The notes: a model not told the origin generated them from the sequence alone. Positions 19,886-32,256 are shown, counted from the stretch's first letter. The stretch is 64,000 bases of DNA from Anthopleura xanthogrammica (GCA_964019055.1 OZ025208.1:17940228-18004227), one strand, 5' to 3'. Numbers and translations: made by a program.

Positions 19886-22496
19886 CTACTTGGCTTCAAT
19901 TTTCTGAACAAACTGCACAACATCCTTGACAAGCAAGTCAGGTTCTTCAAAAGCAGCAAAGTGTCCACAACGAGGCATCTCTGTGTACTGAACAATGTTC
20001 TTGTATGTTGAGGAAAGCCAGGGCTTTGGAGGGTTAGCTATTTCATGTGGACATTCAGCTAATCCTGCTGGTGTTTCTGTTGGGAAACTGTCATAACAGA
20101 ATATATATGATATTAAAACTCTACACTTCAGATTTGGTCATAAAGTAACCCTGCAGGCTGTGGCACAAATCATAAAACAATGGTTCCAAGTTGAGGTTGG
20201 GCTCATAAAATACCATTCTAGACTTGGAATAATTGTTTCATTTCTATTCAAGCACATAGACCTTTGGGTGTAATATTTTCCCCTGATTTCAGGCCACATG
20301 TCATTCTCTTTTGTACTGTTTCTTTGGTGAAACTGCTTGATACGATACATTAATATGGGTGACTAAAATAAAGAACATATTTCTTTGGGGTTTGAAATAG
20401 AAATTACATCAATATAAAACGAGTGTATTCAGATTCAGATTCTTGATTTCAAAGAAAATTGCAAAAGAGCACTTACCTTTGAAAAAGCAATCCAATAGTT
20501 TCCTTATAGAGTCTCATGGATGAGGTGATAGAGTTTGTAACCCAGTATATCATAACATTGGTCAGCAACTCATCTTTTGTGAAATGAGACTCTAGGCATG
20601 ATGATGAGTCATTCACAGTACAACCAGTCCATATGAAGAACTTCTCTACTATGTATGCTGCCAATCCTGCAGGAGAATCATTCAGCCCCATGCCAACAGA
20701 ATCTGGTCTTGTAGCTGTTAAAAGAAATGTACCATGCTCTTTAGATTGGCAGGCCAAGAGGTTTTGAAGGTGTAAAACAAACTCTACCCCCTTTTCATTA
20801 TTACTTTAACCATAAAATGGCAAATATGAAACCCCCTTCTAAAATTCTGGTAACACGCATACTTGGCCAAAATGTTTTTCTATTTCAGACCATGTCTCAT
20901 TCAACCTTTGAAAGTAACATATTTCATTGTTTCATATTCCCCAGTAAACTTACCTTGTATATGAAAATAACCAGTTTCACGTAGCATTTTATAGAAAAAA
21001 TCTTTGAAAGGAAAAGTTTTCTTGTGCTCTTTTGGTGGCAACAAAAAATATCCAGTGAGATAGGACAATGGACCGTATGGTGCTTTGGTTGGAAACATGT
21101 TCAGGTGAATGCCTTTGACTTTACTAAAAAGAGAACACTGACATTAATATATATGCAGGTAAATCAATTGTAAGAAACAGAAACTTGTTTCATCTGCATT
21201 TAAATGTGTTTTTTTTAAAATAAAACTGAGCTTTCAGCCATCTCAGGCATTGTCAGGATAAGAGTAACTGTTAACAATATTGTAGAGGAACAAGAAATAT
21301 CATTACATAAATCCAAATTTCATAATGTGTTGGGAATACATGGGCTACTTGCAAATGTGCCATACATGTACATGGTATGCACGAGATCTAAGAATGTAAA
21401 CAAGTATAATTTGAACAATTTTCAACATCATCTTTGTTTTACAAGGATGACACTTAATAGCAAGTGGCTAATAAACCTGTAGCCCTCATTGCAAGAGCAA
21501 ATTAGAATTTAGAAGTTGTTTGTGGAGTAAGGAAAAATTAGTCTGAGAGAACTTGGTGAAAAACTCTCAAAGAACAAGGAGAGCACTAATTAGCAGCTCT
21601 ACTCATGTTTGATGACAAGTCTGAGAATCAAGTCCCTTGTAGTGTGACTCGGTCCTAGACCATTATGAATTTGATTGATGGCAAGGAAAACATGAAAAAT
21701 CATATGCATAAAACACAGCAGACATTGTTTGCTGCACATATTTCTTAGCTCTAGCTGTAAATATAGCTTAATATCTATCATACCTTATATCAATATAAGC
21801 CATGGATCTTGCTATGGCTGATCCCCAGTCTCCCCCTTGCACATAGTAGCTTTCATGTTTTAGTCTGGCCATTAGCTTCACAAATATCCCAGCCGCACTC
21901 ATTGCACTAAATCCTTGTCTGTGGGGTGCTTCAGAAAACCCATAACCAGGAATAGATGGGCATATTATCTCATAAGCAAAGTCCCCTGAATCTTTCATTA
22001 GCAGTGGTATAACTTTATAAAACTCAAAGAAAGATCCAGGCCAGCCGTGTATAAATATTATAGGAATCAGTTTCTGACCCTGTTTGAGCTGTGGTTTAAC
22101 GTGCCAAAAGTGGACCTTGATACCTTCAATTCTGGTCTCGAAGTTGGCAAAAGAATTAATGATATTTTCTTGAGCTTTCCAGTCAAACTTTTCAATCCAA
22201 TACTTCACGAGCTCTTTCATGTATTTCTGGTTTGATCCATACTCCCATTGAACACCTTCCAGCGTTTCAAAGAACCGTGTTTTGGAGAGCCTTTGATTGA
22301 GGTCTTCAAGGACGTCATCACCAACAGTAATGGTAATCTTCTTGATAGTTTGGTCTTCGTCTTTTTTGTCTCCCTTACCCCACCAACCATCTTTTATTGT
22401 TGGGAGTTCTTCAGTACCAGATAATGCATAATACGCGCCTATGGAGAGCAAGGCAGTGATAATACTGAGTACAACAACAACCACCTTCACCGACAT
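19886..22496 (-). CDS. EPHX1-like epoxide hydrolase, copy 1 (440 aa, 4 exons)
   Basis: Alpha/beta-hydrolase of the microsomal epoxide hydrolase / juvenile-hormone epoxide hydrolase family, which adds water to epoxides to give diols, usually at the ER membrane. Exons (minus strand): 22496-21784, 21123-20954, 20714-20477, 20087-19886. All have GT-AG borders and consistent phases, 1323 nt in total. Residues 2-25 are a hydrophobic signal-anchor. HGWPG (150-154) supplies the oxyanion hole, and D223 in GGDWGS is the expected nucleophile. E389 (CPHEI) and H416 ([10 protein letters not shown]) complete the triad with spacing like the human enzyme. Length is close to the usual ~455 aa. I chose the ATG at 22496; the frame is open upstream only from a TTG. 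Copy 2 lies downstream in the window, same strand. Confidence 0.9.
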
Positions 22497-24809
22497 GTTA
22501 GTTTTTGCTAACTTCTGCACAGAAGGACAGGCGTTCCTCGCTGACGTCTTCAAATGGGCGGAGAAATTGGTAGATAGGGAGGGGTGGGTAGCGAAAACCT
22601 GCTAACATACATAATATCATATATAATTATTATTTATCTAATTTCTCTTATTCTTTCCTTTCGTAACACTATGTTTTCATATATATATTTTGCAATTGTT
22701 TTTTGTGCACTTTTTAAATTAGGGGGATTTTAATATTAACAGGAGACTGAGAGATCGTCATCAGACATTTTCAGTGAGTTGTGACAGCGATCTCTTTCTC
22801 TATTTTAATAAGAAGTGAGCTTCATCTTCTACTTCTATTCTGTACTCAACGTTTTTTTATAATGATGGTTACTCATTCTTATTTCGTTAGGGTAGTTCTA
22901 CGATTGATATTGGTGACCTGACTTAGATATTTTCAGATATTTTCATAAGAGTAGTTTATCTTGAATATGCGATAGGTCCTTAATTTGTTCTTATGCTAGG
23001 TTTCCCCCCCTTGCATTGTCGTGTACATTGCCAAGCCAAGTCTGAAACGGGGGATTCTCCACCCGGACTCTCGACCCCTTACCCTTTTATATACCAACTT
23101 TCAGCAAAAAGGTACCACTTTCATATACCATTGAAGAAAAGCCACCTTTTTTATACCAAAACTCACAAATTCCCACCCCTTTTCTATACCAGCGGCCTGA
23201 AAAAAGGTACCCATTTCGGGCGGAGAACCCCGTATTGTCCATTATGAGGAGTATCCCCCCTCCCCGGTACCACTCGCCGTTCGGTTGACCGTGTCAGGGA
23301 GGTATCGACCTCACAACAACCATCTTATTTGTATAGGATGGTCCAGTGTGAAATAAAGGCGTTGATCGTTTTATATTCCCCTACATTGTAAGGATGTTAG
23401 CATTACTTATCAAACCAGTATCAAATAAGGAATCTTGTAAAAGGGGTTCCCGTTTCCAGGGGCGTAGCCAGGATTTTCCCTCGCGCATCGATAAAAGTAT
23501 GTTCAGCTCTAGTTTACGCTTAGTTTACGCTCCAGTGTTGCATAATGCAGCAGGCTCTGCAGCAGAATTTAACAGTTCTTGTCAATATAAAACCACTGTA
23601 CCAAACTGATTCTAACGCCCCTCTTTGTCAGACTTTTAAAATTCATGGCTCGGCAAATTGGTGGAGCAGGATATGGAACTTGTACATGAAATCAAACTAG
23701 TTAAGCTACCTGCATGTTAAGCTAATCGATCGATTAAAATGCTGCGAGAAAGAAAAGAGAGCAGAATGAAAACCAACAAAGAAATGTCAGTTAATTCTAC
23801 ATTTTTAACACGTGGATACCCGAAGCATTCAACAGGGACGACCGAGCACATTGTGTGTGTGTGTGGGGGTGTGTTGAAACGAGTTATTGTGAGGGGTCTC
23901 AATATGCAAACGTCACTCGCTCACTAAGATGTTAGCAGAATGATTTTTAAACAACAATGGTATAAAAGCACGAGGAGTACCCGAGGAGTAGCCGAGTGGT
24001 TTTAGACCTGTTAAAACACGATCCGAATTACGCCAATTACACTTGGATATTGATTTGACGTCACTGTTATATCTAATTGAATTGAATTGTGTGTTTATTC
24101 AAACCTCTAGCAGTTATAACTGAATTACAGGTTAGGTCAGCACGTAATACAAATAATCAATAATCAATAGAGAATATAGCTAGCAATACGTTACTATACT
24201 AAACATCAATATAAATCAACTATGAAGATGATCTATATGTTCAGCCACATAATCATGAACGGCCAGACCTAGACGGGATACAACATCAAACCAAGCAAGT
24301 GATACGCAATCAGTTCAAAAGCGACTCCCACATGTAGAAGATACAAAATCATACAAAAGTCAAGATAGGGCCGCTAATGGACGTGATTTGTGGGTCGTCA
24401 GTGCATCGTATGTGAGATTGACCTTCAGATAAAGCTCCAAGTCTTCACCTAAACCTGGTTGTACCTTTATCTCTGATCTTATCTTCCTTTATATATTATA
24501 TCCATGCTGCAACGTGTACTGTTTGTTGTAACTATTGGTTTGTCCCTTTGCACAATTAATACCCCTATTAGAGATTGGGCGTGTACTCTGCCAGTCTACC
24601 GCGATACTCTTATATGGAATTTGATTACATGTGAGTAGAGTTTGTTAGGTCTCTCCCTTGATTCGAGGAGTTTTCTCCGGGTTTTCCTGAATCATTAGGC
24701 TACACAACACGACAACAGTTATTATCATGTAATAGAGTTTTATAATTTGTTCCACTTATAAAAGTTTACCACTTCATCTATCTTAAAAACACTTCTAACT
24801 ACAAGCTAA
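22497..24809. other. 2.3-kb gene-free stretch with repeat debris
   Basis: No gene recognised. The block at about 23040-23225 repeats TATACCA/CTATACC words and C-rich runs and looks like an old element. At about 23455-23600 a segment shares the words GTTGCATAATGCAGCA and GGCGTAGCCAGG with sequence in the GST introns (about 30690-30850 and 35085-35125), suggesting a dispersed family. A short GT run lies at 23853-23866. Confidence 0.5.
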
Positions 24810-24810
24810 A

Positions 24811-25008
24811 CTAAAGCAGAGTTAATAGAGTTAATTGTCTTTTCATGCTTTGATCCATTTCTCTGGTTTTTGTGATTTCTTTCAACCACGCTTCCCGCCA
24901 TTTTCTAGACTCGTCGTCTTTCACAAAAGGCAATTTAAAAATGCCGATTCCTTTGGTTCTTCTGGATGAACCACATCCAAACACCGCACAGTTATCCCCT
25001 GGCATCAC
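24811..25008 (-). pseudogene. truncated THAP-domain ORF
   Basis: A 65-aa frame whose N-terminus ([20 protein letters not shown]) matches the start of a THAP zinc finger: first Cys pair, then the FKLP and KWREAW region. The second half of the C2CH finger (Cys-x2-His) is missing. The frame ends in the element's terminal repeat, and its stop codon lies in the flanking target-site duplication. It is not expected to fold as a complete finger. Confidence 0.7.
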
Positions 25009-25225
25009 ATCAAGAAGACTATACTCTTAAATCGGACTATTTCACTATATCAACTATATAAAACACGATATTATTGAACGACGCTTTGAAAACTACACTG
25101 CAGATCTCTCTTGTTTTTAAATGCTGAGTGCACGGTCATCAGAGCGTAACGCGAATAAACCTGGACAAAGACATACTCCTTTGAAGTTTGCCAGGTTTCA
25201 TAACCAGTCCCCTCTATTAACTCTG
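24817..25225 (-). mobile_element. 409-bp TIR element carrying a THAP-domain remnant
   Basis: The ends are inverted repeats (CAGAGTTAATAGAG left, CTCTATTAACTCTG right), flanked by a 7-bp direct repeat ACTAAAG at 24810-24816 and 25226-25232. The matching place downstream of epoxide hydrolase copy 1 (about 19850-19865) lacks the element, so it acts as a natural empty site. Inside is the start of a THAP-type DNA-binding domain. THAP domains occur in P-element-type transposases, so this is probably an internally deleted P-like (or hAT-like) transposon keeping only its 5' exon. Confidence 0.75.
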
Positions 25226-25252
25226 ACTAAAGTACCTCATCTACTTTGATGA

Positions 25253-28200
25253 CTACTTGGATTCCATTTTCTGAACAAACTGCACAACATCCTTGACAAA
25301 CAAGTCAGGTTCTTCAAAAGCAAGAAAGTGTCCACAACGAGGCATCTCTGTGTACTGAACAATGTTCTTGAATGTTGAGGAAAGCCAGGGCTTTGGAGGG
25401 TTAATTATTTCATGTGGACATGCAGCTAATCCTGCTGGTGTTTCTGTTGGGAAACTGTCATAACAGAATGTATATGATATTAAAACTCTACACTTCAGAT
25501 TTGGTCATAAAGCAACCCTGCAGGCTGTGGCACAGATCATAAAACAATCGTTCCAAGTTGAGGTTGGACTTGATAAAATATACATTTCATATACAACATA
25601 TAAAGTTTATTTTACTCTTGGAATTGTTTGTGATGGTCATTCAAGCAAACAACCCTCTTTTCTTTGGTTGTAAATAGCAACATTCTCCTATTTCAGGCCA
25701 CATGTCATTCCCTTCTGAAGGGCCCGTGGAGCAAGCTTAAAAGTGATGGGGCTAATTTTTCCTTTTGCACCCAGGGCCACAGGACTCGAGTTTTTAAATC
25801 CAATTCAAAAACTTACAATGCCAAGTTTTAGAGCAAAAAGTGGGGGGCTTAAGCCCCTCCAGCCCCTCCCTCTCTGCGGGCCCTGTGAGTACTGTTTCTT
25901 TGGTAGCAGTGCTTGATAAGACACATTAATATGGATGTGACTCAAAGAAATATGTTTTTGAGGGAGACAACACATGATTAGAAATGGTAAAACATTTAAT
26001 ACACACAGCTAAAAACGAGTGTATTCAGAAAAGATCTGTAAGAGTAGCCCATCAGCCCAGGTAGGTTGTTTCAGGGGAGCAATAAATCTTGAAAGAAAGT
26101 TTTCTGTTAAGAGCGCATAGCCATACCTCATAAAAGGCAATCCACTCTTAATCGACTCCTTATAGAGTGACTAAAATAAAGAACATATTTCTTTGGGGTT
26201 TGAAATAGAAATTACACCAATATAAAATGAGTGTATTCAGAAAAGATCTGTAAAATAGCTCATCAGCCAAGGCAGGTTGTTTCAGGGAAGCAATAAAATT
26301 TAAAGGAAGGTCTTTCTTTTCTTAATTTCAAAAATAATTGCAAAAGAGCACTTACCTTTGAAAAACGAATCCAATACTCTCCTTATAGAGTCTCATGGAT
26401 GAGGTGATAGAGTTTGTAACCCAGTATATCATGAGATTGGTCAGTAACTCATCTTTTGTGAAATCAGACTCAAGGCACAATGATGAGTCATTCAAATTAC
26501 ATCCATTTCCCATGAAGAACTTCTCTACTATGTATGCCGCCAATCCTGCAGGAGAATCATTCAGCCCCATGCCAACAGAATCTGGTCTTGTAGCTGTTCA
26601 AAGAAATGTACCATGCTCTTTAGATTGGCAGATCGATTGCGAAGGGTGGTTTGAAATGGCAAACACCAACGCCCCCTTTCTGTCCTGGCAACAGGTTGGC
26701 CAAAATGTTTTTCCATTTCAGACCATGTGTCATTCCTTTGCAGGTAACACTCATTGTTTGCATTACGTATTATACATGCATACTATTACATGTATATCTT
26801 CTGACAGGGTCTGGAAGGGTATTCATGGGATCCGGGGAAACGGATGAAATATAACGTGGGATCCAGGAAAATAGGAAAAAAATCTTACATGAAATGGGAT
26901 TTTGCCATCGGTTGTGACTCAATGTCTGGGATGTGAAATTTTGCTTTCTGATTGTTGGGAAAAATGTGAAAAAATTAATAAATAAGATAAAAACTCAAGT
27001 GCCTGTGAATATGATGTGGTCGTCACTTACACTATCAGTTATTTCAAAATGTTGTGGGACGCTGGATTTCAGGAAAAAATAGTGCGTGATTCGGGATCTG
27101 GATCCCCCCTTCCAGACCCTGTTCTTAAGTGTTACTGGCTCAAATGAATGACATGAAGTAAAAAAAGGCTTTTTTATCATGATTGTTCATAATTAGCACG
27201 CATTCCCACTAACCTTACCTTGTATATGAAGATAACCAGTTTCAAGTAGCATTTTATAGAAATAATCTTTAAATGGAAAATATTTCTTGTACTCTTTTGG
27301 TGGCAACAAAAAGTATCCAGTGAGAACGGACAATGGACCGTATGGTGGATGTATGGCAAACATGTTCAGATGAATACCTTTAACTCTAAAAAGAGAAAAG
27401 AAAAATAAATTAGATTACAAGGGCTAGTTGTTAATGTGAGTTTGCTTGGTTGGTTTCCCTGTAGCCAGAAGTTAAATTCGAATGTTTGATTTCTGGTTGA
27501 TGACGTTGCGTTATGCAAGTGATGGGGTCATTTATGGGTAACCTGTTTCTTCAGTTATTCGCAGAGAGACTAGTTGGACAACAGTTAGAAAAGAGCCCAC
27601 TTTAGATGGAAAGAAAGTCTAATCCTTCCAAAATCTTCATCCAGACCTGTTTGTTTATATAATCCCTCGCTAAATTTTTTGATTTGTTAGGAAATGTTTT
27701 GTGAATTTCATGAAGTTAATGTTGATCAATTTATCTTTGAAAACTTTTAAATAAAAGCCTCCAGAAAACTGTTATACTTCCTTGTGTTCCTTAGTATTGT
27801 TTATTTTCAATCCAAGGGAAATCACAGAAGTATACCTCATTGATAACTGACCTTGATTTCTTACAACTAACGAAATTCATAGTTAATAATTTAATAATTT
27901 AATGTTTCAAAAATTCTATATCTTGTATCCTGTACAATTTTTAATGCAAGAGTAAATCATAAGTTCATCAAGATTAGCGACAGACCATGACATTATTTTA
28001 TCCTGGTTCACTTCAAAATTTCCTTTTTCGAGTAACTTGAAATTTCTAATTTGGCACAGTCTTGAATTACAGCAGTCTACGAAATAGGGCATGCATAGAC
28101 ATTAATTCTGTCACGTGATATTAGCTAGCACCTCTCTCCTAATCACTTGGCAAAACATTGCTACTGGTATTGATTGACAGCTGGTCGGACTCTACGAGGC

Positions 28201-29352
28201 ATCACAAACTGGTTTATCTGGTTTTATAACAGAGTGCACAAAGCAGGCTGGAGGATTATAAAACAATATAGGACACAGCCATTTTTATGCAAATGAGTCA
28301 AGCGATAGCATAGACTCACAATACTCTCATGAAGTATTCGTTAGTCAAAAAAAATTAATAAAAAAATTATAATACACTGATTCTGAACATGCATGGCAGA
28401 CACACACTCACTGCAACCTGGGTCAAGGAGGCAAAAACGAGGCTAAGTCAGTCATCTGTGATCTGTGGAATGGCGAAAGTGTGAAAGCATCACTTAAATA
28501 ATTCTTAATGGATGTAAACACCAGTAACAAAGATGAAGCTTGAACGGTGAATAAAAAAAATAGATCAAAGATCACGGATGACTGAATAGCCTTGTTGTTG
28601 TCCCCACGATCCGGGGCATTCATTTGTGTTGGTGTATACCTCTTATCATTGTAAGCCATGAATCTTGCTATGGTTGATCCCCAGTCTCCCCCTTGCGCAT
28701 AGTAGCTTTTGTGTTTTAGCCTGGCCATTAGCTTCACAAATATCCCAGCCGCACTCAGTGCACTAAATCCTTGTCTGTGGGGTGCTTCAGAAAACCCATA
28801 ACCAGGAATAGATGGGCATATTATCTCATAAGCAAAGTCCCCTGAATCTTTCATTAACAGTGGTATAACTTTATAAAACTCAAAGAAAGATCCAGGCCAG
28901 CCGTGTATAAATATCATAGGAATCAGTTTCTGACCCTGTTTGAGCTGTGGTTTAACGTGCCAAAAGTGGACCTTGATACCTTCAATTCTGGTCTCGAAGT
29001 TGGCAAAAGAATTAATGATATTTTCTTGAGCTTTCCAGTCAAACTTTTCAATCCAATACTTCACGAGCTCTTTCATGTATTTCTGGTTTGATCCATACTC
29101 CCATTGAACACCTTCCAGCGTTTCAAAGAACCGTGTTTTGGAGAGCCTTTGATTGAGGTCTTCAAGGACGTCATCACCAACAGTAATGGTAATCTTCTTG
29201 ATAGTTTGGTCTTCGTCTTTCTTGTCTCCCTTACCCCACCAACCATCTTTTATTGTTGGGAGTTCTCCAGTACCAGATAATGCATAATACGCGCCTATGG
29301 AGAGCAAGGCAGTGATAATACTTAGTACGACAACAACCACCTTCACCGACAT
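25253..29352 (-). CDS. EPHX1-like epoxide hydrolase, copy 2 (439 aa, 4 exons)
   Basis: Second complete copy. Exons (minus strand): 29352-28640, 27385-27219, 26593-26356, 25454-25253, with phases identical to copy 1. The signal-anchor, HGWPG, GGDWGS nucleophile, CPHEI and GHFLAFEEP are all present, so it should be active. It differs in keeping one residue fewer at the exon 1/2 join and FL for FA beside the catalytic His. Exon 1 is nearly identical to copy 1 except near its end, while exons 2-4 differ at roughly 10-18% of residues. Its introns are enlarged by at least two transposon insertions (25719-25884, 26805-27121) and by a local duplication in intron 3. Same detoxification role expected; substrate unknown. 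Confidence 0.9.
25719..25884. mobile_element. 166-bp MITE-like insertion in epoxide hydrolase copy 2 intron 3
   Basis: The ends AGGGCCCGTGGAG and CTCTGCGGGCCCT are inverted. The corresponding intron of copy 1 (about 20293-20300) lacks the segment, so it is an insertion. No ORF. The target-site duplication is unclear. Confidence 0.65.
26010..26335. repeat. tandem duplication inside intron 3, including an exon-3 end fragment
   Basis: Two copies of a block (about 26010-26100 and 26225-26315) share GTGTATTCAGAAAAGATCTG and GGTTGTTTCAGG. Between them, near 26138-26167, is a decayed copy of the 3' end of exon 3 (words CAATCCACT and CTCCTTATAGAGT). This is a decoy exon end rather than a used one: the real exon 3 at 26593-26356 is intact. 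Confidence 0.6.
26805..27121. mobile_element. 317-bp hAT-like TIR element in epoxide hydrolase copy 2 intron 2
   Basis: The ends CAGGGTCTGGAAGG and CCTTCCAGACCCTG are perfect inverted repeats. The CAGGG start is typical of hAT-type elements, though a clean 8-bp target duplication is not visible. There is no transposase, so it is non-autonomous. Confidence 0.7.
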
Positions 29353-29568
29353 GTTAGTTTTTGCTAACTTCTGCACAGAAGGACAGGCGTTCCTCGCTGA
29401 CGTCTTCAAATGGGCGGAGAAATTGGTAGATAGGGAGGGGTGGCTAGTGAAAACCTACTAAAATTTAGGACAAACTGACAAACATGCTATGGTTATCATA
29501 AGCCTGAAATACTGCCCAGAATTTTTAGAATTAGAATCAGCTATAAGTATTGAGAAGCGTGCATTCCC

Positions 29569-29966
29569 GGGGGGGGGGGGGGGGGGGGGGTGACTCCGGG
29601 GGTAAAGTATCGGGTATGCTCGTCAGAAATTTCCAAAAATACCTCTAAAAGATACCGGAAGTTTTTTCCAAAAGGGCGTGGCTGGGTAAATTTTAACCCC
29701 TAAGAGATACCACAAAAATAATACTATTAAAAAATAAAGGCTTTTGAAATGTTTTTCCTTTAGTAATAATCTGAGTTTATTGCGTTATTATGCGATGGGC
29801 TAGTTCCTTTTTCAACACCCTAAAAGATACAAGAAAGTGCTGTTTTGATAAACCTCAAATTTAAGACCCTAAAACATACCAAATCGCTGATTTTTACCCC
29901 TAAGAGATACGACGAGCATACCCGAGCATACCCCCGGAGTCCCCCCCCCCCCCCCCCCCCCCCGGT
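29569..29966. mobile_element. 398-bp element tipped by poly-G and poly-C
   Basis: It begins with a G-run of about 22 and ends with a C-run of similar length. Inside these, ACTCCGGGGGTA and a GGGTATGCTCGT block are inverted at the two ends. It is flanked by a direct repeat TGCATTCCC (29560-29568 and 29967-29975). The duplicated locus at about 34515-34535 has the site uninterrupted, proving insertion. The interior repeats a CCCTAAGAGATAC-like word about five times. No ORF. Confidence 0.8.
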
Positions 29967-30084
29967 TGCATTCCCCCTATCTTAACCCCCAGGGGAGTAC
30001 GTCCAAGGGACAATATGACTCAGCAAATTGATTATACATATATATCAGATTTTATTAGTGGCGTTAGGCAAGTCCGGCTAGAAG

Positions 30085-32256
30085 ATGGCTAACTACAACT
30101 TGGTTTACTTTGATCTTAGAGGACGAGGAGAGAGCATAAGAATGGAGTCAAGTATACTGAAGAACGAGTGACTATGGAAGGATGGCCAGAATTAAAATCA
30201 AGTAAGTAATATATTCTCGCAGTGTTGCCTGCTGCCTTGTTGCCATATCGTTAAGGCTGCTTTAGTTGTAGATAGTTTTGTACTTCCCTTACTTTATTAG
30301 GGCATTAGCATTACAAAGTAGTATCTTATTATTATTGTTGCTTATTGCAAAGAACCAGATCGTACCAGAGTGAAGCTGGTGTCAGATTTTTGAGTCACAT
30401 TTTTGGATCTGTTGTCAGATTTTTCCCGGGGGGCGTTACATCAGTTGATTTACAAAGTGCTCTGTATTCTTAGCAATGTCTCGAATCTAGATAAAACCTT
30501 TACAACGCTTTAGATATAAGACAGTCCTTAAAAATTATGGTCTTTGGAGATCGAAACAATCACTTAAAAGAAAACAAAGTGCGGTTTCAGATTTTTTTGG
30601 AGCTGTGTTATCTACTATCATGATCAACAATCTGACACCAGCTTCACTCTGGTCCAGATCGTGGGCTAGAGAAGGTGGGATGGCTTGGGTCAGGGCGGAT
30701 CTAGGAATCAAAGAAATGGTGGGCCGGAAAAACTCCGAAGCAAAAAAAAAAGAAGAAAAAGAACGGCAAAATCGTCAAAGCAAAGGGGGAAGATGTGCCC
30801 TGTGAATCAGTTGTTGCTCCAGTGTCGCATAATGCAGCAAGCCCTGCCATACTGAGTTGTATACAGCTCTGTATACCGTAGCACGAGTCAAGTTTGAGCC
30901 GAGTCAAGTACGGGTCACAGGTCAACCACGAGTCATAAACCATTTTTACAGAATTTATTTACTATTTTCAAAATGAAGAATAATGTAAAAAAAAGTGTAC
31001 TGTTTATTGTCACTATCTAGTTATTCGTTTTTAATATGAGGTTTTGGATCATTTCAGGTGGCAGATGCCCCTTTGGACAGTTACCCATATTAGAGCTTGG
31101 AAATGGGCGTATACTCAGCCAGTCTACCGCAATACTCAGGTTTCTTGCCCTGGAAAACGGTATTTAAGTACCAAACCATCCTAGTTCATCAAAGTAAAGG
31201 ATAACAATCAACAACCTTCTTCTATTCTCCATACTGAATGGGCAATACACTTGAATATACCTCTCTTTTATTTGAAGATTTTTCTTTGGATTCTCCAGAT
31301 TTCCTTCCTCCTTTAAAACCAACATTCTAAATTCCAATCCAGTCTGTGAATTAGCTGTACCCTGATATAGATCATCTAAGAGGTCACTTCCAGGTACAGT
31401 ACAGCAGACAAGCATGCAATAGTGAAGACTAATCCTGTTGATATACAATCTACACCTGCAGGGGTAGCTCCTGATGATGCTTATGAACGTGCAAGAGCTG
31501 ACATGATTGTAGATTCTGTCAAGGATATGGAAGAGAAGATAGCAATGCTTTTCTGGGAAAAGGACGAACAGCGCAAGGTAATGAATGTTGTATTATGAAA
31601 CTTAATAATTAGATTACAGATGGTTGCCAAAATTTCTTCATCTGACTTCTTTGGTAATTCTTTTGCATCCCCGAACAACTATCTGAATTGTGAATTTTAT
31701 TTCACTTTTTCTTGTTCATTTTATGATCCTCAGTACGATTCCAATTGCAACAACCTACTTACATTCCACAGAAATGTGTTCAAACTGAAGTGGTTATCTT
31801 AGATTATTGTTGTATATATTTAGGCACAGCTGAAAACATCCATTTATGAAGACAATCTTCCAAAGTTGATGGGATTCTTAAGCAAATTACTGGAAGGAAA
31901 CAATGGTGGGAAAAGTTATTTTGTGGGAAATAAGGTGAGCGATATTCATTAATACAAACATGAGAGAAATCTTTCTTGGTGACCACATATACCACTAGTA
32001 TACTTGGAGTATGAAGGTCAAACATCCATGCAATTACCAACATAACATTGTTACATTTATTACCTAGATTTCCTATGCTGACATCAATGTGTTTGGGCTT
32101 TTCAATGGATACTTTGGAGAGGGGAAGTTAGAAGTTCCTGAGCAACTCAAGGCATTTCCTCTCCTGGTTGATTTGTACAACAGAGTCATGAATGAACCTA
32201 AGATTTTAGAATATCTCAAGAAAAGAAAACCCAATCCAGATTGGTATCCTTACTAG
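30085..32256 (+). pseudogene. sigma-class glutathione S-transferase, copy A, frameshifted
   Basis: Five-exon GST with the same structure as copy B: 30085-30201, 31058-31159, 31462-31577, 31824-31934, 32068-32256. Exon 1 lacks 16 nt present in copy B (after codon 20), so the frame hits a stop within a few codons. Exons 2-5 remain open with good splice sites and are almost identical to copy B, so the break is recent. Unless a later start or another transcript form rescues it, no full GST is made. Intron 1 also carries a 290-bp TIR element that is absent from copy B. Confidence 0.85.
30364..30653. mobile_element. 290-bp TIR element with 9-bp target duplication in GST copy A intron 1
   Basis: The termini ACCAGAGTGAAGCTGGTGTC and its inverse are perfect for about 25 bp. 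They are flanked by CCAGATCGT at 30355-30363 and 30654-30662. GST copy B has one CCAGATCGT at the same place (about 34925-34933), so the element inserted after the tandem duplication. The 9-bp duplication fits Mutator-like elements. No ORF. Confidence 0.85.

Noticed and set aside
30701..30943. 80-aa minus-strand frame with a Phe run
   Set aside because: Translation of an A-rich tract inside a dispersed repeat in GST copy A intron 1.
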